Positions 24,366 to 32,643 of a stretch of DNA of 38,490 bases are shown piece after piece. Both the position numbers and the translations under genes were made by a program. Source of the stretch: Catenulispora pinisilvae (GTDB lineage: Bacteria > Actinomycetota > Actinomycetes > Streptomycetales > Catenulisporaceae); contig NZ_JAAFZA010000086.1 in the NCBI RefSeq assembly GCF_015356865.1, positions 1 through 38,490 of the forward strand, in the 5' to 3' direction. Below the pieces are notes generated by a model. That model was not told the DNA's origin. It did not search any database and was given only the letters and a program-made list of their open reading frames with translations. Positions within the stretch are counted from its first letter, which is position 1, and each line of letters opens with the position of its first letter.

Positions 24366-24887
24366 ATGACCGGACAGTACGCGCCGCCCAGCCCCTTCCT
24401 GCTCGGCGACGCCGAAGCGTTCCTCGGCCGCGACAGCCAGGAACCCACCCGGCAATCCGGCGTCTATGGATGGTGCGTCGGACCGACAAGGGAGCTCGCG
24501 GTCGTCCAGTACTGGGGCGAGGCGGGCAACGTCAAAGCCCGCACCGACTACCAGCGCGCCCGTGCCGAGGAGTTCGCCGAAGCCGTGGCGAACGGGACGG
24601 ACCGCTGGACCGCCGCCGGCGCTGCCCTGACGCCGGTACTCGCTGCCCACCTCCCCGACGCCTACCCCGTCATGTGGCCCGTCGACGGTGCAACCGAGCG
24701 TAAGGGGTACGAGATCGCCCTGATCCGGATGTCCGCGCTGCACGGCGCGACACCCCCGGCTCAAGGCGGCGGCTGGGACTGGTGGCCCCAGACCCCAGCC
24801 AAGTGGGCGGCGATGAGCGCTCGCGTGCGTGCCGCCCGCAGACTCCTGAACCAGCACTTCGGCCGCGAGCCCGACGAGTTCGCCTAG
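24366..24887 (+). CDS. Hypothetical protein
   Basis: Protein of 173 aa, not recognised. It contains S-G-V-Y-G-W-C-V-G near 31-39, then A-V-V-Q-Y-W-G-E-A-G-N, a helix R-A-R-A-E-E-F-A-E-A-V, and a tryptophan-rich part (G-G-G-W-D-W-W-P) before a basic C-terminal helix. The opening strand is loosely reminiscent of GIY-YIG domains, but the later catalytic residues cannot be identified, so that is not claimed. Probably leaderless. Confidence 0.62.
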   Translation: MTGQYAPPSPFLLGDAEAFLGRDSQEPTRQSGVYGWCVGPTRELAVVQYWGEAGNVKARTDYQRARAEEFAEAVANGTDRWTAAGAALTPVLAAHLPDAYPVMWPVDGATERKGYEIALIRMSALHGATPPAQGGGWDWWPQTPAKWAAMSARVRAARRLLNQHFGREPDEFA

Positions 24888-25271
24888 TGTCGCCAGCGCC
24901 TCCGCGTAACCGCTGTCCGGACTCCGCAGCGAGTCCCGAACCGCGAACACGACGCGACGCGGGAGGGCGCACACGGCGCGCTACCCGTTGCAAAAATTCG
25001 CGCCCCGTTGCTGGTGGCACCCGGCGGCGGATGCTGAGGCCATCGGACGCAACACACCGATGAACCACGAAGCAGCCGACCGGATCGCCGCGCAAACCGC
25101 GACCTGGACAGCTCGACCGCCGTCTCCAGGTTCGACGACCGCGCCGAGGAAGCCGCCGACCGTAACGACCACGACCACGACGACGACTGACGCCGCACTG
25201 CGCAGTCCTGACGGCGCCCCGGCTCCCACGCGACCGGACATCACCGGGCGGCGTTGTCACGGACAAGCAGA
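24888..25271. other. Stretch without a supported gene
   Basis: About 380 bp. One frame ending at TGA 25188-25190 reads as a plausible acidic/histidine-rich tail (D-R-A-E-E-A-A-D-R-N-D-H-D-H-D-D-D) but has an in-frame stop at 25035 and no start codon, so it may be the end of a decayed gene. Nothing else is seen. Confidence 0.35.
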
Positions 25272-25315
25272 ACGGCGGTATGCGCGGAACGTGACCGTCC
25301 CGCGCATACCGCCGT
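25272..25315. terminator. Perfect 16-bp hairpin
   Basis: ACGGCGGTATGCGCGG (25272-25287) and its exact complement (25300-25315) flank a 12-nt loop, 20 nt beyond the stop of the minus-strand winged-helix gene. It is the strongest terminator in the window and can act on both strands. Confidence 0.85.
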
Positions 25316-25335
25316 GTGGATCCGTGCCGACGTCG

Positions 25336-26343
25336 TCAGCCGGCCGAGGCGTCCTGGTCGCTACGCCACTGGAAGCGGCGGGGCTTGTCCTCGAACGTCA
25401 TGACCACCCCGATCTCCAGCAGCTTCTCGCATGCGTTGTTGACAGCCCCCGCCGACCTGTTGAGTACCTTTGCGGTGGCGGTCGGCGTCCACGCCCGGTC
25501 GGGGTGTTCGCGCAGGTGGGCCTCTACCTGGGCACGCAGCTCCCCCTTGCCCAGTCGCGGGCCGGATGCCTCCGCTGCGGTCGTTTGTCCAGCGGGGGCT
25601 GGGTCGTCACGCTCGGCGTCAGCGCCGCCAACGGCCAACCTGGTCGGGTCCTCCGCGCGCTGATGCTCGGAGTCGTCCGGCTCCGGCGTGGACGCGGACC
25701 TCTCATCGTCGCCGCTATCCGGTTCTTCGTCGTCGGTGGCCGTCGAGTCCTCCGGCTCCGGCCCATCGTGCGGATCTGCGTGATCCGACGCGCCGTCTCC
25801 GGTCGGCTCGTCGGCGGATCCACCGCTGGAATCGGAATCGGAATCGGAATCGGGTTCGGCGGCGGGACGCTCGTCTTGCTCGGTTTCACCGCCCGTTGTG
25901 GTGTCTCGCAACAGTGCTTCATCGTCTGGGCCGGCTGCGGCGACGTCGGACTCGGTCTCGCCGGTCGTGTCGTCGTCGTACTCGGCGACCGCTGGGGAAG
26001 CCTCGGCGTGGTCGGCAGCGGCGGGTTGCCCCTCAGCGTCGGCGGTGGCTGCGGGATCGCTCGCGTCGGCGTTGGGCGCGGCAGACCAGCGGTCCGGCAG
26101 ACGGCGGGTTCCCTCGTGGCCGCCGTCCTGACGCACGGCCACTCCGGCGTCCAGCAGGATCGACAGAGCCTTGGTCACGGTCGAGCGGCCCAGGGCTGCA
26201 CGTTCGGCCAGCTCGGCCACCGTAGTCGATGATTCGGCGTCCAGAAGCTCCAGGACCTTCTGGGCCGAGGGCGGCAGCGCGGTGGGGTCGGAGGGCGGCT
26301 GCGAAGGTGAGTTGGACGGGGCGGTTGTCTTCTTTTTGGGCAT
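25336..26343 (-). CDS. Two-winged-helix DNA-binding protein with acidic linker
   Basis: Protein of 335 aa. Residues about 24-75 form a MarR/TrmB-type winged helix (Q-K-V-L-E-L-L-D, T-V-A-E-L-A-E-R-A-A-L-G-R-S-T-V-T-K-A-L, L-L-D-A-G-V-A-V). Residues about 262-330 form a second one (L-R-A-Q-V-E-A-H-L, T-P-T-A-T-A-K-V-L-N-R-S-A-G-A-V-N-N-A). Between them lies a roughly 170-residue linker dominated by D, E, S, A and P, with a D-S repeat. Two DNA-binding heads on a flexible arm could bridge repeats. An 18-bp repeat array lies upstream, so autoregulation, partition or replication initiation are all possible. The ATG at 26343 was preferred over one at 26385; neither has a strong ribosome site. Confidence 0.8.
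   Translation of the reverse strand: MPKKKTTAPSNSPSQPPSDPTALPPSAQKVLELLDAESSTTVAELAERAALGRSTVTKALSILLDAGVAVRQDGGHEGTRRLPDRWSAAPNADASDPAATADAEGQPAAADHAEASPAVAEYDDDTTGETESDVAAAGPDDEALLRDTTTGGETEQDERPAAEPDSDSDSDSSGGSADEPTGDGASDHADPHDGPEPEDSTATDDEEPDSGDDERSASTPEPDDSEHQRAEDPTRLAVGGADAERDDPAPAGQTTAAEASGPRLGKGELRAQVEAHLREHPDRAWTPTATAKVLNRSAGAVNNACEKLLEIGVVMTFEDKPRRFQWRSDQDASAG
25828..25857. repeat. GGAATC hexanucleotide repeat in coding sequence
   Basis: Four perfect GGAATC units (25828-25851) plus one imperfect unit (GGGTTC) encode the D-S-D-S-D-S-D-S run in the acidic linker. Six-base units keep the frame, so the linker length could vary between strains by slippage. Confidence 0.8.
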
Positions 26344-26385
26344 GGCGGATCTCGTTTCAGTGCTTCGGGAAAGAGGTACGGTCAT

Positions 26386-26592
26386 GCCCCGGCCGGGGCG
26401 TCCCCGGTGCGATTCGCGTCTCGCCGGTGCCGGGGAACGGTGTCCATGGACGCTCTATATTCTGTGGTTGTCAACTTGGTCAGGTCAGGGCCATTGTTTG
26501 CGTGCACGGTCACTGTGGCTATGAACGGTAGTTGGCCTCTGTAAGGGGATAGAGGGCGCCAAAACTGAGTCCGGCTCGCTGGCTGCGACTTT
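26386..26592. other. Upstream region of the winged-helix gene
   Basis: It holds a 14-bp palindrome (GCCCCGGCCGGGGC, about 26385-26398) directly ahead of the winged-helix gene, possibly an operator. On the minus strand it has TTGACA and a TATAGA element near 26455-26475, spaced too closely to be one promoter. No gene is supported here. Confidence 0.35.
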
Positions 26593-26819
26593 TCGAGATA
26601 GTGGTCACCTGGCCGCTCAAACTGTCACCACGAGGCGGCTCGGCGTCGTGGTTTCCGCCCGATCGACTCTGATCAGCAGTGACGTCTCCCGGTCCGGTGA
26701 CAGTCGGCGCGCAAACTGCGAGCAGGTGACAACAATCTCGACCACCTGGTGACAGACGGTGCGAACAAATCGGGACGCGACCCCAGGTCACACCACGAGC
26801 CTGGTGACAACCATCTCGA
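26593..26819. repeat. Iteron-like array of 18-bp repeats
   Basis: Three copies of WGGTGACMACNATCTCGA: minus strand at 26593-26610, plus strand at 26724-26741 and 26802-26819. The first two and the last two pairs each match at 16 of 18 positions. Shorter GGTGACAG cores lie between them at 26621-26630 (minus), 26695-26704 (plus) and 26747-26756 (plus). The array sits between the divergent winged-helix and NTPase genes. It could be an operator array, a partition site or a replication origin with iterons. Confidence 0.75.
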
Positions 26820-26859
26820 GAACGCGCACTGGCCGACCGTCGTGAGGGCCCAGTTGCGG

Positions 26860-26876
26860 CTTGCGGGGAACGCAAG
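26860..26876. repeat. Short perfect inverted repeat
   Basis: CTTGCG and CGCAAG flank GGGAA, 33 nt before the NTPase start. It could be a regulator half-site pair or a hairpin in the 5' leader. Confidence 0.4.
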
Positions 26877-26908
26877 CGTGTGTCAGCGCCCTGGGTCATG
26901 ATGGAGTC

Positions 26909-29425
26909 ATGGTGCGAAGGCCAGCAAGCTGGCTGACTCTAGCCTTGGTCGGAGCTACGACCGCAGCGGCCGTCATCTTGCTCTTGACGGGTGCCCACCA
27001 GTCGCGCTGGGTGGTCCTCGGTGCCGGGGCAATCTTCTCAGCCATCGTCGCGGTCGCTATGCCGCTGCGCGATGCCGTCGGCACAGCGCTGGCGAACCAC
27101 GTCACGGACCGGCTGGCCCGACGCAACCAGGTAACTACCGTGCTGCGGGAGGTGGCGCCGGGGCGGCGCAGGCTGCAGCAGATCAAGGACCTGGTAGAAG
27201 CACGGGATGTCCTCGGCGTACATCGGGCGATTCCGCTGCCGCAAGGAGCCGATGCGGCACTATCGCGCGAGTTTCCCCTCTACGTACGGCGCGACCTTCA
27301 TAGCGGCTTGGCAGACTGGGTCACCGCCAAGCGGCGGACCGGTGGCCTGCTGCTGTTAGCGGGTCCCGCCGGCGTGGGGAAAACGCGGTGCGCCTTCGAA
27401 GTCCTTCACCAGGAACTGCCCGACGCCGAGGTGTTTATTCCACAGAACACCGCGCAACTCACGTCTTTCGCCCAGAGCACCGGGCGCGAGCTGGTCGTGG
27501 TATGGCTCAATGAGATCTACAACTTCCTCGGCCCGGACAAACTGACGGCCGAACTCGTCCGGCGGCTTCTGAACCACGCCCGGCCGATTCTCATTGTTGC
27601 GACGATCTGGACCAGCCGCCTTGACCTGTTGACCGGCGAAGGTGCGGCGGAGCTCAACGAAGACGCATTTGAGATCCTCACCGTGCTCGCTCATGTGGAG
27701 CATCTGCCCGCGCGCTTCAGCGACGCTGAACTAGCCCGCGCGGCCGACCTCCAACACCGCGATCCCCGGCTGCGTGACGCCCTTGCCAACGCTGACGCCG
27801 AACTGGCTGGCGTGCTGGCGGCCAAGCCGGTGCTCCTGGCGCACTGGGGTGATCCTTCGGACCCCTACGCACACGCCGTCCTCGCCGCAGGAATCGCAGC
27901 AACCGTCTGCGGCCATCCAAACCCCATCCCCAGCGCCGTGCTGGAGGCGCTGGCGATTGCCCGGCTCGACCCGCGTGAGCGCGCCGAGGCCACTATTGAC
28001 TGGTTTCACAGCGCCCTGGCCGGCGCGTGCCGACCGTTGGCAGGGCTGGCCGTCGCCGTGCTCGAGCCGTGCGCGAGCACCCCCGGGACCATTGACGGAT
28101 ACCGCCCCCACGACATCCTGGCGCAGTGCGCCGAGATCGCCGTCAGCGACCGCGAGATTCTGACGCTCATTGCGTCCAGCTCGCCACGGGCCTGTCACGC
28201 GATCGCCGTCGTCGTTGAGCCCACCCGGCGTGGTCTTCCGCTGGCTATCGCCGCGTCGCGCAAAGCCGCCACCGACGATGATCTCCCGGCGCGCCACCGC
28301 GCCGCTTTCACCCTCGCAGTCCTGCTGCGGAGGAGCGGTGACACTCACGGGGAACAGGTCGCGCTCAGGTTGGCGATGTGCGCCACCACCGACCCGGCAC
28401 GGCGCTCACTCGCGGCCACAAGCCTCGGGGTCCTACTGCAGCGCCAAAGCGACATCGCCGGGGCTCAAAGCGCGTACCGGGCTGCCATGGAGTCAGGACA
28501 TCCTGCCCACGCGGCGCTTGCTGCGCTCTCTCTGGGCTCCATGCTCGCCGTTCAGGGCGATACGGACAGCTCGCAGAGCGTGTTGGCCGGCGCGGTGGCA
28601 TCCGGCTACGCACCGCTTGCCCCCGGTACGGCGATGGGGTTGGCCCTGCTGCACAACGCGCGAGGCGACCGGGCCGCCACGGCCGATGCCCTTCGGTTGG
28701 AGACCGAGGTAGGCCCTACCGACTACGCCGCCCAAGCGGCGTTCAGCCTCGGGATCCTCCTGGAAGAACAGGGAGATGTCCAGCAAGCCGAGGACGCCTA
28801 CCAGCGTGCCGTCGCCTTGGAACATACGCAGTGGTCGCCGGCAGCAAACGTCAGGCTCGGGATGCTGCATGGCTGGCGTGGAAGCCTATTCTCCGCCCGG
28901 GACGCCTACCGGGCGGCGATCGACTCCGGGCATCATGAATTCGCCCCCTTCGCAGCAGGGCGTTTCGGTATGTTGCTGGCCGAGCACGGCGATTTCGGCG
29001 GCGCGTATCAGGCGTTACAGGTGGCGATCGACTCGGGCCATCCTGAGCACGCGCCTGCCGCGCTGCTGAGTCTCGGCGTACTGCAGCAGGAGGCCGGCGA
29101 GTTCGAGACGGCTGACGCCACTTATCGGAGAGTTGTGCAGACTGGACATCTGCACCATGCACCGCTGGCAGCAGCCTGCCTGGGTGCGCTGCTGTCCGAG
29201 CTTGGCGACGTCCGCGGAGCTATGAGCGCATTCCGCCGCGCCGTTGAATCTGGTCATGACGACATCGCACCGCGAGCCGCAGTCGACCTCGCCACGTTGC
29301 TGGCCGCCGAAGGCGACGCCCTCGGTGCCCGCGAGGCGTATCAGACCGCGATCGCCTCGCGGGACGCCGCTGCGGCCGACTCCGCCGCACGCGGGCTTGC
29401 TGAACTGGACAGGCCCACGATTTGA
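26909..29425 (+). CDS. Membrane-anchored P-loop NTPase with TPR-like tail (STAND-like), first copy
   Basis: Protein of 838 aa. Two hydrophobic helices (about 8-27 and 33-51) anchor the N-terminus. Walker A is G-P-A-G-V-G-K-T (152-159). The probable Walker B is V-V-V-W-L-N-E (196-202), where an N-E replaces the usual acidic pair. An I-L-I-V-A-T-I-W-T-S-R strand near 227-237 fits sensor 1. From about residue 420 to the end run at least ten 36-residue repeats of the type A-V-E-S-G-H-x-x-x-A-P-x-A-A-x-x-L-G-x-L-L, a TPR/Sel1-like solenoid. The layout matches STAND-type signalling ATPases, which oligomerise when the tail senses a ligand. The ATG at 26909 or GTG at 26912 fits; TTG 26861 is less likely. 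Confidence 0.82.
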   Translation: MVRRPASWLTLALVGATTAAAVILLLTGAHQSRWVVLGAGAIFSAIVAVAMPLRDAVGTALANHVTDRLARRNQVTTVLREVAPGRRRLQQIKDLVEARDVLGVHRAIPLPQGADAALSREFPLYVRRDLHSGLADWVTAKRRTGGLLLLAGPAGVGKTRCAFEVLHQELPDAEVFIPQNTAQLTSFAQSTGRELVVVWLNEIYNFLGPDKLTAELVRRLLNHARPILIVATIWTSRLDLLTGEGAAELNEDAFEILTVLAHVEHLPARFSDAELARAADLQHRDPRLRDALANADAELAGVLAAKPVLLAHWGDPSDPYAHAVLAAGIAATVCGHPNPIPSAVLEALAIARLDPRERAEATIDWFHSALAGACRPLAGLAVAVLEPCASTPGTIDGYRPHDILAQCAEIAVSDREILTLIASSSPRACHAIAVVVEPTRRGLPLAIAASRKAATDDDLPARHRAAFTLAVLLRRSGDTHGEQVALRLAMCATTDPARRSLAATSLGVLLQRQSDIAGAQSAYRAAMESGHPAHAALAALSLGSMLAVQGDTDSSQSVLAGAVASGYAPLAPGTAMGLALLHNARGDRAATADALRLETEVGPTDYAAQAAFSLGILLEEQGDVQQAEDAYQRAVALEHTQWSPAANVRLGMLHGWRGSLFSARDAYRAAIDSGHHEFAPFAAGRFGMLLAEHGDFGGAYQALQVAIDSGHPEHAPAALLSLGVLQQEAGEFETADATYRRVVQTGHLHHAPLAAACLGALLSELGDVRGAMSAFRRAVESGHDDIAPRAAVDLATLLAAEGDALGAREAYQTAIASRDAAAADSAARGLAELDRPTI

Positions 29426-29486
29426 AGCCGATGACTTTCGACTTCGATTCGATACCGACAAGGTGTGCTGAGCACTGACTGCCTAG

Positions 29487-29509
29487 GGTGTGGCATCTTG
29501 GGCCACGCC
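29487..29509. terminator. Hairpin after the first NTPase gene
   Basis: GGTGTGGC and GCCACGCC form an 8-bp stem with one G-T pair around a 7-nt loop, 62 nt after the stop. It may separate transcription of the two NTPase genes. Confidence 0.5.
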
Positions 29510-29880
29510 ACGGCGACTCTTATGACAGATTGTCAATGGATCGAAGTTGTTTATCTCGAAAAGGTGCACGTGGACGGAGTCGCGTTGACACACTTGGCCA
29601 GGCGGCTCCGTTCAACGACTTCGATACGAGCCGTTAGCAGCGCGTCTGCGAAGCAACATCGCACCGTCTGCAAGAAGGATCACCCTTTGCAGGACTGACC
29701 TGGTTCTTGACCGCTTGGTCGGCTCGCGTTGGCAGCAAGGTCGCGAGCGGCGCGTGTGCTGGAGCATTCACGGTGCTTCCGAGGCGGCTGGCGTGGTCAC
29801 GAAATACGTCCACACCATCCTTCGTCGCAGGGACGGTACGCTGGCGCGCGAAGCAGGGGACGTATTTGTCGGGGTGGGAT
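29510..29880. other. Leader region of the second NTPase gene
   Basis: No gene is supported here, although an open frame continues upstream of the chosen GTG to 29707. TATCTCGAAAAG (29552-29563) is identical to 12 nt at the end of the inverted 18-bp repeat at 26589-26600 (minus strand), so it may be a related protein-binding site. TTGACA at about 29584 is followed by no clear -10. Confidence 0.35.
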
Positions 29881-32391
29881 GTGTCGCGACGTATCAAAGC
29901 CACGCTGGTTCTGGCTGGCCTGGTTCTCGCTCTGCTGGGGGCGGGTTGGGGCGCCACGGCTCTGGGGCGCTGGCATGGTGCTCCTGCCTGGTCGTTGTCG
30001 TTGCTGTTGGCGGCTGGTGCCGCCAGCACTGCGGCTGGCCGCAAGCGTCTTCCGGCCGCGACCGGTTCGGTCATGGCACTGTGGCGGCGGCCTATCGGGA
30101 CGGCAGGGGTGGCTGAGCGTGTCCGGGACGCAGTCCCGGCCGACTTCTGGCTTCATCCAGCGGCCCGGGTCGACGGCAAGACGGTTCCGGTGCCCAACGT
30201 CGTCCGTGACGAACACCCTGAGCTGGTCAACCGGATCCGCGAAGGCGGGTTGATCGTGATCCAGGGAGACTCGGCAGCGGGGAAGTCTCACCTGTCGTAC
30301 TGGGCCGCCCGCGAGGCGGTCCCCGGCTGGTCGCTGGTGCGCTGTACCACTGAGACCGAGTTGGCCGCTCTGCGTGGGAAGGTCCTGGGGAACGCTCTGG
30401 TTCTGCTGGATGATCTCGAACGGTTCCTGACCCCCGGCGGCCTGACCGAGTCGCTGTTGGCGAAGCTGTGCCCTCGTGGGGCCAGCGTCACGGTTCTGGC
30501 TACTTTGCGTTCCGACGTGCGGGCGGCGCTCACGGCCGCCGACGGGGGTTCAGCAGCGGCCGTCAGGGTTTTGCGCCTGGCCGATCACACGGTGACCCTC
30601 GCGGCGAAGTTGAGTGATGGCGAGCTGGTCCGCGCCCGGGAGTTGGCCTTCGACAGTCGGATCCACGCCGGTGTGAGGGCGAATCCGGGTGCAGGATTCG
30701 GACCGGCGATCGCCGGAGGTCCCGCGGCCGTGGCGCGATGGCAGCTGGCCTGCTCCGGCGGCGAGCCGGTGGCCGGCGCGCTGATATCGGCGGCGGTGGA
30801 CCTGCGCCGGACTGGTCTTTCCGGTCTGCTGCCTCGTTCGGCCCTGGACGGACTTTGGCAGCACTACCTGCCGGCCGGGATCGCAGCGAACCGCTTGGAT
30901 CTGTCGACTGTCGAGGAGGCGCTGGCCTGGGCGGCACACAGCGAGTCCGGCACCGAACCGTGCCTGAGACTCCATAGCGACGGCCAGATCGCTGTCTTTG
31001 ACTATCTCATCGATCACGGCCGCCGCAGCCGCATAGACGGTACGGGCAAGCCGGTCCGCAACGAGGCGTGGTTGACGGCCTCGGCGATGGCCACGGTCGA
31101 GCAATTGTCCATGTTCGCCGCTGCCGCGCTTTTCGATGGCAGGGTCGACGTGGCAACAGGTGTCTATTCGGCTGGCGCTGACGCGCACGACCCCGATTGC
31201 CTGAACATCATGGGGGCTGTCGCCCACGCCCGTGGCGATCACGCGGAAGCCGAATCGTACCTTCGCCAAGAAGTCGATCTCGGCGACCGTAGCGTTTACA
31301 GCCTCGCCAGCGTGTTGGCCGAACAGAAAGACCGCCGGCAGGAGGCCGAGGCACTGCTGCGTCATGCGGCCGACTCTGGCGATGAAGCCGCCGAGTACGC
31401 TCTCGGCGTCCACTTGGCCCACCAGGACGAGTGCGAGCAGGAAGCCGAAGCCATCCTGCGGCGGTTCGCCGACAGCGACCGCAGCAGCGCACTGGTCGAA
31501 CTCGGTATCCTCATCGCCCGCCAACCGGGCAGGGAGGCCGAAGCCGAGGCGATACTCCGCCGGGCCAAACCCATGAGCGATGCCGAGATCATCTGCGCTG
31601 GCTTGCCCATGATCCTCAACACCAATCGGCGCATGGCAGAGCAGACAGCCGTCATGCGCCGGGCCTGGGCGGCTGAGGGCGGCGAGAATCTGGACGCTCT
31701 CTACAACCTCGGATGGCTGATCGAATGCCAGGAAGAACGACAGCAGGAGGCCGAGGCTCTCTACCGTCGCTGCGTCGAGTTGGGGGATCCCAGGGCCGCC
31801 TACCGCCTAGGCAGCATGCTGTGGCGGCAGCCTGGACACGAAACCGAGGTCGAGGCAGCGTTCCGGATGGCCGCCGCCAACGGCATGGACAACGCACTGT
31901 ACGATCTCGGCGCACTCCTGGGCCGGGAGCACATACCCGGGTACGGGGAAAGTGTTGAGTCCACGTACCGGGAAGCTGCAGCATCTGGAAACGCCGAGGG
32001 CACCTTGTTGTTGGCGCTCCTACTCGCAGATGACGCCGGTCGGGAAGACGAGGCCGAGCTCTATTTCCGCCAGGCGATCCTCAGTGACGACGTCGACACG
32101 AAAGCCCGATACGGCCTCGGCCTACTGTTCCTTCTACTGGACGGCCGCGACGAGGAACTCGGCACCCTCATCGGCGACCTTGACCACCTCGATAGCCGCC
32201 GCGCCAAACTGCTACGGGAACTGCGCACCATGCGCGACCAAGCCGCAGCCCCCGTCTCTCCCAGTGCTCACACGCCGAGCAGCGCTATCACTGCGCCGGA
32301 CAGACACTCCTATCTCAAGAGCAGTCCAAGCCAGGCCCATACTTCGAACGTTACCTTCGGGTACATCAACGCGACAGAGAACCCTGTCTAG
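29881..32391 (+). CDS. Membrane-anchored P-loop NTPase with TPR/Sel1-like tail (STAND-like), second copy
   Basis: Protein of 836 aa from a GTG preceded by a G-rich ribosome site. Two hydrophobic helices (about 8-27 and 36-52) are followed by Walker A G-D-S-A-A-G-K-S (129-136), a classical Walker B L-V-L-L-D-D-L-E (173-180), and V-L-A-T-L-R-S-D (205-212) as sensor 1/arginine element. The C-terminal half, from about 420, consists of TPR/Sel1-like repeats with the phrase E-A-E-A-x-L-R-R-A and D-P-R-A-A-Y-R-L-G. The first NTPase has the same order of parts and nearly the same length, but the sequences have diverged, so they are likely ancient duplicates. Probable sensor-switch ATPase at the membrane. 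Defence or stress signalling is inference. Confidence 0.85.
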   Translation: MSRRIKATLVLAGLVLALLGAGWGATALGRWHGAPAWSLSLLLAAGAASTAAGRKRLPAATGSVMALWRRPIGTAGVAERVRDAVPADFWLHPAARVDGKTVPVPNVVRDEHPELVNRIREGGLIVIQGDSAAGKSHLSYWAAREAVPGWSLVRCTTETELAALRGKVLGNALVLLDDLERFLTPGGLTESLLAKLCPRGASVTVLATLRSDVRAALTAADGGSAAAVRVLRLADHTVTLAAKLSDGELVRARELAFDSRIHAGVRANPGAGFGPAIAGGPAAVARWQLACSGGEPVAGALISAAVDLRRTGLSGLLPRSALDGLWQHYLPAGIAANRLDLSTVEEALAWAAHSESGTEPCLRLHSDGQIAVFDYLIDHGRRSRIDGTGKPVRNEAWLTASAMATVEQLSMFAAAALFDGRVDVATGVYSAGADAHDPDCLNIMGAVAHARGDHAEAESYLRQEVDLGDRSVYSLASVLAEQKDRRQEAEALLRHAADSGDEAAEYALGVHLAHQDECEQEAEAILRRFADSDRSSALVELGILIARQPGREAEAEAILRRAKPMSDAEIICAGLPMILNTNRRMAEQTAVMRRAWAAEGGENLDALYNLGWLIECQEERQQEAEALYRRCVELGDPRAAYRLGSMLWRQPGHETEVEAAFRMAAANGMDNALYDLGALLGREHIPGYGESVESTYREAAASGNAEGTLLLALLLADDAGREDEAELYFRQAILSDDVDTKARYGLGLLFLLLDGRDEELGTLIGDLDHLDSRRAKLLRELRTMRDQAAAPVSPSAHTPSSAITAPDRHSYLKSSPSQAHTSNVTFGYINATENPV

Positions 32392-32571
32392 GGGCCAGCT
32401 CCCCGGAGGACGGCAACCTGCGATGTGGATCCGCCGGTGGAGGGCGGCAACGCCAGAGTCACAACAGACCGGGCGGCACGTTCAGACGTTAGATCACGGC
32501 TACACACAACATTGGTGCGACACGGCACCGAAAAACTTGAACTTCGTGGGGAACATTGCGTCGATGGAGCT

Positions 32572-32594
32572 CCGCGTGGCGCTACGCCACGCGG
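32572..32594. terminator. Perfect 9-bp hairpin
   Basis: CCGCGTGGC and GCCACGCGG flank a GCTAC loop, 181 nt after the NTPase stop and 50 nt before the next ATG. It is either a terminator or a 5'-leader hairpin for the small gene. Confidence 0.5.
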
Positions 32595-32643
32595 GTGGCC
32601 CCGCGCCACCGGAAGTGGGCACCGCACGGAGGGACAACCACCA

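Noticed and set aside
24366-24887. GIY-YIG nuclease
   Set aside because: The G-V-Y-G-W-C-V-G segment is suggestive, but the downstream catalytic Arg and Glu cannot be placed.
25038-25190. Acidic/histidine-rich tail of about 50 codons
   Set aside because: It reads like a protein end but has no start codon after the in-frame stop at 25035. Mentioned only as a possible remnant.
24988-26232. 414-aa plus-strand open frame
   Set aside because: It runs through the 16-bp terminator and opposite the winged-helix gene. Its G/V/R-rich composition mirrors the acidic linker read backwards.
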